Shown here piece after piece: positions 1 to 6,871 of a stretch of DNA of 10,938 nt (position 1 is its first letter; every line of letters begins with the position of its first letter). This stretch comes from Solobacterium sp. Its GTDB lineage: Bacteria > Bacillota_I > Bacilli_A > Erysipelotrichales > Erysipelotrichaceae. The position numbers were made by a program, and so were the translations under genes. The stretch is from NCBI GenBank assembly GCA_017475415.1, contig JAFVFM010000325.1:1-10938 (forward strand), in the 5' to 3' direction. The notes beneath the pieces are model-generated. The model did no database searches and was not told where the DNA came from. It saw only the letters and a list, made by a program, of their open reading frames with translations.

Positions 1-100
1 GAATGGAAAAGGGGAATATATTCGGTTGGCGATTAGAGATGAAGAAGACAATAATTGCCTTTTAGCAGCGTTAAAAGAAGAATTAACGACGAAGGAGTGA
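1..100 (+). CDS. 3' end of a probable PLP-dependent aminotransferase (partial)
   Basis: Only the last 32 codons and the TGA stop (98-100) are present; the reading frame starts at base 2. The visible tail contains YIRLAIRDEEDNN followed by a short leucine-rich helix. This resembles the C-terminus of fold-type I aminotransferases of the HisC/CobD type, where an R-[IL]-[AS]-[IL]-[RK] strand is followed by a final helix. The assignment rests on that resemblance alone. The next gene starts 5 bases after this stop and its ribosome binding site lies inside these last codons, so the two are almost certainly co-transcribed. In related surface-polymer loci this position can hold a nucleotidyltransferase-aminotransferase fusion, but the N-terminal part is outside the window and cannot be judged. 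Confidence 0.55.
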   Translation, partial: NGKGEYIRLAIRDEEDNNCLLAALKEELTTKE

Positions 101-104
101 GCTT

Positions 105-1061
105 ATGAAAGTAATTGACTTTAATACAATCCAAAGAATGCATATTCCAATGAGTGATGTGAATAAGTGGGTGGCACAGGCTATTGCTTCAAAAGATGAA
201 ACAACCTTGCCTCCAAAAATCAGTATGCACCAAGAGGGAGATATCTTTTGTAATATCATGCCTTGTATTGTACCTAATACAAGTATTGGCACTGTGCAAG
301 GCGCAAAGATTGTGACGCGTTATCCGAAGAATATCCCTTCTTTAAATAGCATGTTACTACTGATGGATGCTACAAATGGTAATCCTTTGGCATTAATGGA
401 TGCTACATGGATTACGGCAATGCGTACTGGTGCTGTTGCAGCACATTCTATTTCTCTTCTGGCGAAAAAGGATTTTTCTAAACTTTCCTTTTTAGGCTTA
501 GGGAATACGGCAAGAGCTACATTAGAGTCATTACTTAATCTTTACCCAGAACGTCAATTTAAAATAAAGCTTCTTAAATATAAGGATCAAGCTGAATTAT
601 TTATTGATCGCTTTAAGGAATATCCTAATCTTTCATTCTCCATTATAGAAGATACAGAACAGCTAATAAGAGGTGCAGATGTAATTGTATCCTGTGTAAC
701 TGTATTCAATGAAGATATTGCGAAAGATGAATGGTTTGATGAGGGTGTTTTAGTTGTGCCTGTGCATACGAAAGGCTTCTCCAATTGTGATTTATTCTTT
801 GATAAGGTATATGCAGATGATACAGGTCATGTAAAACATTTTAAGAATTTCGCTCATTTTAAACAATTCGCTGAAGTTTCAGATGTAGTAAATCAAAGAA
901 ATCCTGGAAGAGAGGATGCAAAAGAAAGAATAATAGCGTATAATATCGGACTGTCTATTCATGATTTAACAATTGCAGCAGAGATCTATCATTTACTAGA
1001 TAATGATACATCTCTAAATGAGATAGACTTAGTTCAGCCAACAGATAAATTCTGGCTGTGA
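105..1061 (+). CDS. Ornithine cyclodeaminase / mu-crystallin family protein
   Basis: A 318-residue NAD(P)-dependent enzyme of the OCD/mu-crystallin family, of normal family length. The family includes ornithine cyclodeaminase, alanine dehydrogenase and imine-reducing or opine-forming dehydrogenases such as SbnB, so the exact reaction is not determined. Visible features are the substrate-side segment GAKIVTRYPKN with the expected lysine at K68, the family motif LMDATWITAMRTGAVAA (97-113), a Rossmann dinucleotide loop FLGLGNTARA (129-138), an acidic residue near D229 that probably matches the catalytic aspartate of ornithine cyclodeaminase, and the C-terminal IGLSIHDLTIAAEIY helix (281-295). 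The ATG is well supported by GGAG seven bases upstream. It sits between an aminotransferase and a teichoic-type polymerase, so I infer that it makes or modifies an amino-containing precursor for the surface polymer rather than serving proline synthesis. Confidence 0.85.
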   Translation: MKVIDFNTIQRMHIPMSDVNKWVAQAIASKDETTLPPKISMHQEGDIFCNIMPCIVPNTSIGTVQGAKIVTRYPKNIPSLNSMLLLMDATNGNPLALMDATWITAMRTGAVAAHSISLLAKKDFSKLSFLGLGNTARATLESLLNLYPERQFKIKLLKYKDQAELFIDRFKEYPNLSFSIIEDTEQLIRGADVIVSCVTVFNEDIAKDEWFDEGVLVVPVHTKGFSNCDLFFDKVYADDTGHVKHFKNFAHFKQFAEVSDVVNQRNPGREDAKERIIAYNIGLSIHDLTIAAEIYHLLDNDTSLNEIDLVQPTDKFWL

Positions 1062-1075
1062 TAGATGAGGAATAC

Positions 1076-3169
1076 ATGGAGTTATTAGGAAAAATATTAG
1101 GGGCAGTGATGACATTTTGTTATAGCTTAAGCAAGAATTATGGCTTAGCTATAATTCTTTTTACCTTATTTAGTAAAATTGTTTTATTGCCAGTATCCAT
1201 TTGGGTTCAAAAGAATTCCATTAAAATGGTAAAAATGATGCCTCAAATTAATCAAATAAAGATTAATCATTTTGGAGATGGGGATACCATTTCCGAAGAA
1301 CAACAAAAGCTATATAAAGAAAATCACTATAATCCTTTAGCATCGCTAATACCACTAGCTATACAGATTTTTTTATTGATGGGTGTTGTGGAGGTCATTT
1401 ATCATCCTTTTGAATATATATTATCCATTCCCAATGAGACAATCTCTTCCTTCAAAGAGGTAACACTACAAAAGGAAGAAGGATTAAGCCCAGAATCAAA
1501 TTCTTTAGAGCTCTATACGATAGAAAGAATTCAAAATGGTGAAGGAAATGATTATCTTTCGTGTGAAGGCGAAAAGGTAGAAGATAGTGTTAAGAAAATA
1601 AAGGATTTTGAAATGTCTTTCTTAGGCATGGATTTATCTTGGACAGCATCTATATTAGGAGGAATTACCTATATTGTTCCTCTATTAGCTGGTTTATCTT
1701 CATTCTTACTTTCTTTTGCCCAAAACCGTATAAATGTGTTGCAATCGGCTCAATCTCTTTGGAATAAATGGGGCACAGCTATATTATCGGTTGGTTTATC
1801 TTTATATTTAGGTACATTTGTCCCAGCCGGTGTAGCTTTATATTGGGTAGCGAGTAATTTAATGGCGATTATTCAATTATTTATTTTGAATAAAGTGATT
1901 AATCCTAAACAATATATTGATTATGAAGCATTAAATAAGACACATAATGAATTATCCTTATTAGAAGCACAAACGAAAAAGAATAAGATAAAACGAAATG
2001 ATCCTCTTTTCCAAAGAGAAAGAAATGACTATAAACGCTTTTTGGCTATTGATAATAAGCATTTAGTTTTCTATTCAGAAAGTAATGGCTTTTATAAATA
2101 TTTTAAAAGTTTTATTGAATATATTTTAAAATATACGAATATCCCTATTCACTATATTACAAGTGATCCAAAGGATAACATTTTCAAGCTTGCAGAAACA
2201 GAAACGAAAATACAACCATATTTCATCAGTGAAACAAAATTAATTCCTCTAATGATGAAAATGGATGCGGATGTAGTATTTATGACTATGCCTGACTTAG
2301 AAAATTTCCATATTAAAAGAAGCCGTGTAAGAAAAGATGTAGAATATATTTATTTTCCTCATGGTGTAGGTAGTAATAATTTAACTATGCGCAAGGGTTC
2401 TATGGATAACTACGATACGATATTCGCTATTTGCCCACACCAAAGAGAAGAAGTAGAAAAAACGGAAATTGCGTATGGGCTAAAGAAAAAGAAGATTATT
2501 AATGTGGGCTATCCTTTATTAGAAGAAATGATAGATGCATACAAGCATAAAGATGAAGATAAGAAGGAAAAACCATTAATCTTAATTGCACCATCATGGC
2601 AAAAGGATAATATTGTTGACTTATGTTTAGAGGACATATTAGATTCCTTAAAAGATGAAGATTATCGTATTGTTGTACGTCCTCACCCTCAACATGTAAA
2701 ACATATGCCAGAGAAGATGGAATTACTCAAAAACAAATATGCCAGCAATCCAAATATTGAAATTCAAACCGATTTTTCAAATACGAATACTGTAGTTGAA
2801 GCAGATGTAATGATTTCGGACTGGAGTGGTGTAGCAACAGAATATTTCTTAACGACGAATAAACCTGTATTATATGTCGATACACCAATGAAGGTCATGA
2901 ATCCAGAATATACCAAAATTGATACGATTCCTTTCAATATCTGGGTTAGAGAAAAAGTCGGAAAGGTAATATCACTAGAGAATATTCATCAAACGAAAGA
3001 TTATGTACGTGATTTATTAGAACATAAAGAAGATTATAAAAACGCTATAGAGCAGATAAAGAATCAATATGTATATAATTTAGGGAATTCTACAGAAGTA
3101 GGTGCTAAATATATTATAGAAACAATCTTCAACAAAGTAAGAGAGAGGCATTCAAGTGAAAAAGAATAG
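1076..3169 (+). CDS. YidC/Oxa1-type insertase fused to TagB/TagF-type CDP-glycerol glycerophosphotransferase
   Basis: A 697-residue two-domain protein. Residues 1-275 are YidC/Oxa1/Alb3-like: a first long hydrophobic segment with LFTLFSKIVLLPVSIWVQ, an amphipathic SIKMVKMMPQINQIK stretch, NPLASLIPLAIQIFLLMG (87-104), then two more membrane regions (about 195-216 and 233-271) with a typical AGVALYWVASNLMAIIQ. The groove arginine of other YidC proteins appears to be lysine K34. Residues about 312-690 form a GT-B polymerase domain like TagB/TagF: YFPHGVGSN (H429), APSWQ, VRPHPQH (535-540), ISDWSGVATEYF (from 580) and KPVLYVDTP. The likely role is membrane-anchored transfer of glycerol phosphate or a similar CDP-linked unit; the insertase-like half may anchor, recruit or help translocate. 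Start: ATG 1076 has GAGG five bases upstream. An upstream GTG (1058) overlapping the previous stop would add six residues but has no visible ribosome binding site. The gene overlaps the next by 14 bases. Confidence 0.85.
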   Translation: MELLGKILGAVMTFCYSLSKNYGLAIILFTLFSKIVLLPVSIWVQKNSIKMVKMMPQINQIKINHFGDGDTISEEQQKLYKENHYNPLASLIPLAIQIFLLMGVVEVIYHPFEYILSIPNETISSFKEVTLQKEEGLSPESNSLELYTIERIQNGEGNDYLSCEGEKVEDSVKKIKDFEMSFLGMDLSWTASILGGITYIVPLLAGLSSFLLSFAQNRINVLQSAQSLWNKWGTAILSVGLSLYLGTFVPAGVALYWVASNLMAIIQLFILNKVINPKQYIDYEALNKTHNELSLLEAQTKKNKIKRNDPLFQRERNDYKRFLAIDNKHLVFYSESNGFYKYFKSFIEYILKYTNIPIHYITSDPKDNIFKLAETETKIQPYFISETKLIPLMMKMDADVVFMTMPDLENFHIKRSRVRKDVEYIYFPHGVGSNNLTMRKGSMDNYDTIFAICPHQREEVEKTEIAYGLKKKKIINVGYPLLEEMIDAYKHKDEDKKEKPLILIAPSWQKDNIVDLCLEDILDSLKDEDYRIVVRPHPQHVKHMPEKMELLKNKYASNPNIEIQTDFSNTNTVVEADVMISDWSGVATEYFLTTNKPVLYVDTPMKVMNPEYTKIDTIPFNIWVREKVGKVISLENIHQTKDYVRDLLEHKEDYKNAIEQIKNQYVYNLGNSTEVGAKYIIETIFNKVRERHSSEKE

Positions 3170-5570
3170 AGGCTATATTCAAAAAATATATACATATTCC
3201 TACCTTATGCTTGGGCTGCTTTTTATGCGTACGATTACAGTACATGCATATATTGATCCATCTGTAGTTACTTACGCCATTCAAGCTATTTCGGGAATCA
3301 TTATCGCTTTAGGAACAGTAGGTAGTTTATTATTCCGCCGTATTAGAAGAAGGCTGCATTTGCAAGATAAAAAGCTAATTCAAGAAAGCGAATATTTATA
3401 TTACGAAGATAAACAAAATGGAATAAGGAAAACATCTTTACCAGTAAATAAAGAATATATATTTGATGACAATGCATTAAATATTAAAGAAATGCCAATG
3501 GAAACTAGCTTTGAAAATAGTAAAGGCATTTTGGTGTGGATTCCTATTTTCCTTACAAGCACGATGCTTTTCTTTGGCACCTTACAAATGTATATAGCGA
3601 ATTATTCGGAATTCTATTTCGATTTGAAGGATGTATTATTACCAATGTGCTTGATTATGTTGGTAGGAGCATTAGTGTTAATGGCTATATTGTTTTTCCT
3701 AAAAGGTAAAAGTAGAGCGATTCTTTTATGTATACTATTTGGCATTGCGATAGGATTATTTATTCAAGGTAATTTTGTTACAACAAATTATGGTGTTCTA
3801 AATGGTGAGCCAATTAATTGGGATGCTTATCAATTTACTGCTATATGGAATACTCTAATGTGGATAGCAGTTATTCTTATTCCAATATTTATATACAAAT
3901 ACTATCCAGATATGATTAAAAATATAATCATAATGGGAAGTGTGATGGTTGTGGCAATAGAAAGTATCAATGCAATAATTACAGTTAGTGGGACAAATTT
4001 TTCAAACAAACAAATGAATTATGAATATGTCTTATCTAAAAATAATGAGTTTAAATTATCAAATAAAGAAAATATTATTGTTTTCTTACTTGATGCATAC
4101 GATGCATCCTACTTCAAGGAATTTGTAGATGCACATCCAACATATAAAGAAAGTACATGGAGTAACTTTGTGTTTTATCCAAATACAGTTGGTGGTTCTA
4201 CTAGAACTGTAGTTGCAATACCACATTTGTTGACAAATTATCCATATACAACAGGAGAAACCTATCAAGACTATATAAATGAGAGCTACGAAAATACAAA
4301 TTTATATTCAGAATTAGAAAAACAAAACTACGATATAGGAATATTCACTAATTCCTCCTATGTATCAGAAAAAACAGCTAGGAATTTTGTGAATTATTCT
4401 TCGGATAGAAAAATGGTAAATAACTATTCGATTCTTGCAAAAAAATGGCTTAAATTTGTAGGCTTTCGTTATTTCCCACACATAATTAAGCCACAGTTTT
4501 GGATGTATTCGGGCGATTTTGACCTAGCTGCCTTTAATCAAGCAGATGAAGAAGGCAAGAGTGATCCCTATTCAATTAGCTATGATGATGTTTTCTATAA
4601 TGATTTCATAAATGGTGGTATTTCACTAAATAACGAACAAAATGCATTCCGCTTTTATCATTTATTAGGAGCACATGGACCATATTTCTTAAAGAGTGAT
4701 GGTACACGAAGTGACACACCAACTTCTCGACAAGAACAAGAAGAAGGTGTTTGGAAAATTGTGGATAATTATCTAAGTGAATTAAAAGCGAATGGAATAT
4801 ATGATTCTAGTAATATCATTATTCTTGCTGACCATGGTGATACAGCTGTAGAACAAAATCCATTATTTATGGTAAAAAGAGCAAACACGAATAGTGAATT
4901 CACTATAGATGAACGTTCAGTTTCTTATTCAAATTTTATCCCTACAATATTAGAAATGACAGGTGCGAAGCATGAAGGGAAATCAATTTTTGAATTAGAT
5001 GAAACGGATAATGCAACGCGTTATTTCTATAGGCAAATAAAAGATGCATTATATGAATATATTGTTGAAGGCGATGCAGGAGTAAAAGATTCTGTTGTAG
5101 AAACAGGCATTACCTATCCAATCTTTGGGGCAGCAGGAGGCAAGGAAAAATACATTTTTGGAACGGAGTTATACTTTGATATTCGCTCCACTGGTAATCG
5201 CTATGGGACAAAAGGCTTTAGAGGTGCAGAATCAAATTTTACATGGCTAATGGGTGAGCAGGCAATAATGGAAATACCTTTACAAGATAAGGCGAAGAGC
5301 GACTTGCAATTACATATTCAGTTAGCTGGAACATTAACAGATTCACAAAGAGTAAGATTGAGTGTGAATGATCAATTTGTTGGTGAACAAATTCCACATG
5401 ATAATCAATTGGATTTCTCTATACCAAAGCAATACGTTGAAGATAGTAGTGAATTAAAAATTGTATTTGATTTGCCAGATGCAGTAAGTGCTAGTTCAAT
5501 TGATCCAAGACTACTCGATGATGCCGTTTTATCCATTGCGATGTATTCTATGGAAATAAGCGAAGAATAA
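3156..5570 (+). CDS. Membrane sulfatase / LTA-synthase-like phosphotransferase
   Basis: An 804-residue multi-pass membrane protein with an extracytoplasmic alkaline-phosphatase-superfamily domain. The N-terminus has a signal-like helix ending in TVHA, then YIDPSVVTYAIQ, a short motif-plus-helix module seen in several envelope proteins, then an Arg-rich cytoplasmic stretch. About five further membrane helices follow (near 124-147, 158-182, 188-208, 228-248, 257-278). Residues 305-610 are the catalytic domain: NIIVFLLDAYDA with metal-binding D313, GGSTRT with the probable nucleophile T349, YHLLGAHGPY (H507) and ILADHGD (D559, H560). These match the metal and nucleophile pattern of LtaS- and OpgB-like phosphoglycerol or phosphoethanolamine transferases. 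Residues about 640-804 look like a beta-sandwich domain. The GTG start has GAGAGAGG seven bases upstream. It is the last gene of the operon, so it probably builds or decorates the polymer outside the membrane; the transferred group is unknown. Confidence 0.82.
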   Translation: MKKNRGYIQKIYTYSYLMLGLLFMRTITVHAYIDPSVVTYAIQAISGIIIALGTVGSLLFRRIRRRLHLQDKKLIQESEYLYYEDKQNGIRKTSLPVNKEYIFDDNALNIKEMPMETSFENSKGILVWIPIFLTSTMLFFGTLQMYIANYSEFYFDLKDVLLPMCLIMLVGALVLMAILFFLKGKSRAILLCILFGIAIGLFIQGNFVTTNYGVLNGEPINWDAYQFTAIWNTLMWIAVILIPIFIYKYYPDMIKNIIIMGSVMVVAIESINAIITVSGTNFSNKQMNYEYVLSKNNEFKLSNKENIIVFLLDAYDASYFKEFVDAHPTYKESTWSNFVFYPNTVGGSTRTVVAIPHLLTNYPYTTGETYQDYINESYENTNLYSELEKQNYDIGIFTNSSYVSEKTARNFVNYSSDRKMVNNYSILAKKWLKFVGFRYFPHIIKPQFWMYSGDFDLAAFNQADEEGKSDPYSISYDDVFYNDFINGGISLNNEQNAFRFYHLLGAHGPYFLKSDGTRSDTPTSRQEQEEGVWKIVDNYLSELKANGIYDSSNIIILADHGDTAVEQNPLFMVKRANTNSEFTIDERSVSYSNFIPTILEMTGAKHEGKSIFELDETDNATRYFYRQIKDALYEYIVEGDAGVKDSVVETGITYPIFGAAGGKEKYIFGTELYFDIRSTGNRYGTKGFRGAESNFTWLMGEQAIMEIPLQDKAKSDLQLHIQLAGTLTDSQRVRLSVNDQFVGEQIPHDNQLDFSIPKQYVEDSSELKIVFDLPDAVSASSIDPRLLDDAVLSIAMYSMEISEE

Positions 5571-5607
5571 AGAATTTGCATGAAAGTGTAGATTCTTTTT
5601 CTTTTTT
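5570..5607 (+). terminator. Rho-independent terminator after the polymer operon
   Basis: An 11-bp stem pairs AAGAATTTGCA (5570-5580) with TGTAGATTCTT (5587-5597), with two G-T wobbles and the six-base loop TGAAAG, followed by a T-rich run to 5607. It starts on the last base of the preceding stop codon. An almost identical hairpin occurs at 8011-8043. Confidence 0.88.
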
Positions 5608-5645
5608 GATGAAACAGTAAAGTCGCGCCAGAAACGCAAGTATAA

Positions 5646-5675
5646 TTGCAAAAGGCATATGACTTTTGTTATATT
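5646..5675 (+). promoter_or_regulatory. Probable promoter of the first fic gene
   Basis: TTGCAA (5646-5651) and TATATT (5670-5675) are separated by 18 bases, a reasonable sigma-A-type match. The expected transcription start falls near 5682, inside the palindrome that follows. It lies between the upstream terminator and the gene, where a promoter is needed. Confidence 0.5.
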
Positions 5676-5680
5676 TACAT

Positions 5681-5698
5681 TATACCGATAACGGTATA
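5681..5698. promoter_or_regulatory. Operator-like perfect palindrome before the first fic gene
   Basis: TATACCG and CGGTATA are exact reverse complements around the spacer ATAA. The site sits just downstream of the probable -10 box and ends 17 bases before the ATG, a good place for a repressor. The downstream protein has its own N-terminal helix-turn-helix, so autoregulation is a natural inference. There is no U-tract, so it is not a terminator. Confidence 0.6.
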
Positions 5699-5715
5699 TT
5701 CTGTGGGTGAAGTGT

Positions 5716-6663
5716 ATGGAATTTATGACAACAAAAGAAGCAGTAAAAAAATGGAATATTAGTGAAAGAAGAATTAGAAAATTGTTGCAGGATGGGAGAA
5801 TTGAAGGTGCTATTAAAGTAGGTAATAATTGGAATATACCAATCCATGCGAATAAGCCTGCAGATAAAAGAAGTATGAAATTAGATAATATTGAATTTAT
5901 AATCGATTTGCCTAATCATTACTTTGATGAAGTAGAAGAGTTAAATGAAAGACTTAATTCGAAAAGACCTATCGCAAAGGAAACGTTAAAAGCATTAAAA
6001 GAATCACTTAATTTGGAATGGACATATAACAGTAATGGTATAGAGGGAAATACATTAACATTAAGAGAAACACAGGTGGTTTTAGAGGGCATTACTGTTG
6101 GTGGCAAAACATTAAAAGAACATTTAGAAGTAATTAATCACGAACGAGCTATATTGTATTTGGAAGATTTAATAAAAGATAAAGAACCTATAAGTGAATG
6201 GATTATAAAGAATATTCATCAATTGGTATTAAAACAAATTGATGATAATTATGCTGGAAGATATAGAAATGTAAATGTAAGTATAAAAGGTGCAACGCAT
6301 ATCCCACCAGATTATTTAGTTGTACCGGAACTAATGGAACAATTAATTCTTAAGGATAAAGAATGGAAGAAATATCACCCAATTATTAGAGCCACATTGT
6401 TACATGGTGAGTTAGTGAAAATCCATCCATTTATTGATGGGAATGGTAGAACTTCAAGATTGGTCATGAACTTATCATTAATGAAAAGTGGATATCAGCC
6501 AATAATCATAAAAAAGGAAAATAGATTAGATTACTATAATGTATTAGATAAAGCACATACTATGGGTGACTATACTGATTTTGTAAAGCTAGTAAATGAA
6601 TTAGAAATAGAGATGTTAAAGAGATATTTAGAAACTGCGTGTGGGAAACCCCAAGTGCTTTAG
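5716..6663 (+). CDS. Fic family protein with N-terminal helix-turn-helix
   Basis: A 315-residue Fic-domain protein, normally an enzyme that transfers AMP or another nucleotide-derived group to a target-protein hydroxyl. Residues about 5-45 (TTKEAVKKWNISERRIRKLL, then a GNNWNIP hairpin) form a MerR/excisionase-type DNA-binding head. Residues 106-111 read SNGIEG, matching the (S/T)xxxE(G/N) inhibitory helix placed before the Fic core, which makes this a self-inhibited class II Fic. The catalytic motif HPFIDGNGRTSR (237-248) is fully canonical, so the enzyme is predicted active once the inhibitory glutamate is displaced. The ATG at 5716 has GGTGA five bases upstream; a GTG at 5707 would add three residues but overlaps that site. 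No antitoxin gene sits beside it. The target is unknown; a solo regulatory Fic rather than a classical toxin is likely. Confidence 0.87.
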   Translation: MEFMTTKEAVKKWNISERRIRKLLQDGRIEGAIKVGNNWNIPIHANKPADKRSMKLDNIEFIIDLPNHYFDEVEELNERLNSKRPIAKETLKALKESLNLEWTYNSNGIEGNTLTLRETQVVLEGITVGGKTLKEHLEVINHERAILYLEDLIKDKEPISEWIIKNIHQLVLKQIDDNYAGRYRNVNVSIKGATHIPPDYLVVPELMEQLILKDKEWKKYHPIIRATLLHGELVKIHPFIDGNGRTSRLVMNLSLMKSGYQPIIIKKENRLDYYNVLDKAHTMGDYTDFVKLVNELEIEMLKRYLETACGKPQVL

Positions 6664-6682
6664 CCCTGGGTAGTTCACTTGG
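6651..6682. other. Inverted repeat at the end of the first fic gene
   Basis: CCAAGTG (6651-6657) and CACTTGG (6676-6682) are exact reverse complements around an 18-base loop that contains CCCTGGG. The left arm lies in the last codons of the first fic gene. There is no T-tract, so a weak or factor-dependent terminator, or a scar of a recombination boundary, are equally possible. The patch is locally more G+C-rich than its surroundings. Confidence 0.3.
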
Positions 6683-6751
6683 AAGGTGTAAATTAATAAT
6701 ACTATTTGTATGAAATCAATGCAGTTAAAAACGTAGATTGATGGATTTATG

Positions 6752-6772
6752 ATTTACGACATTATTTACGTC
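6752..6772. repeat. Paired 12-bp motif upstream of the second fic gene
   Basis: ATTTACGAC (6752-6760) and ATTTACGTC (6764-6772) are spaced exactly 12 bases apart. On the reverse strand they read GACGTAAAT and GTCGTAAAT, the same motif found downstream of the gene at 7850-7884 in the opposite orientation. They lie just upstream of the probable -35 box, consistent with operator half-sites. The 6664-6871 gap otherwise holds the promoter and a second palindrome. Confidence 0.6.
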
Positions 6773-6779
6773 AAAATTA

Positions 6780-6808
6780 TTGATGAAGTTTGATAGGTGG
6801 CCTATAAT
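6780..6808 (+). promoter_or_regulatory. Promoter of the second fic gene
   Basis: TTGATG (6780-6785) and a perfect TATAAT (6803-6808) are separated by the ideal 17 bases. The predicted start lies near 6815, inside the TTACGTAA palindrome, and repeated ACG-core motifs lie just upstream. This is the best promoter in the window by consensus match. Confidence 0.72.
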
Positions 6809-6811
6809 GAT

Positions 6812-6819
6812 TTACGTAA
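6812..6819. promoter_or_regulatory. TTACGTAA palindrome over the predicted start site
   Basis: This exact 8-base palindrome begins three bases after the -10 box. It shares its ACGTAA core with the phased repeats at 6752-6772 and 7850-7884, so it is probably bound by the same protein. A bound factor would block transcription initiation. Confidence 0.5.
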
Positions 6820-6871
6820 TTATTCGGTTTGATAATTGAAAATTTTATAATAATTGTATAGAGGTAATCCA

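Noticed and set aside
1058-1075. GTG start that would lengthen the YidC-fusion protein by six residues
   Set aside because: It overlaps the previous stop codon, which is attractive, but it has no ribosome binding site, while ATG 1076 has GAGG at ideal spacing and begins at the family's usual N-terminus.
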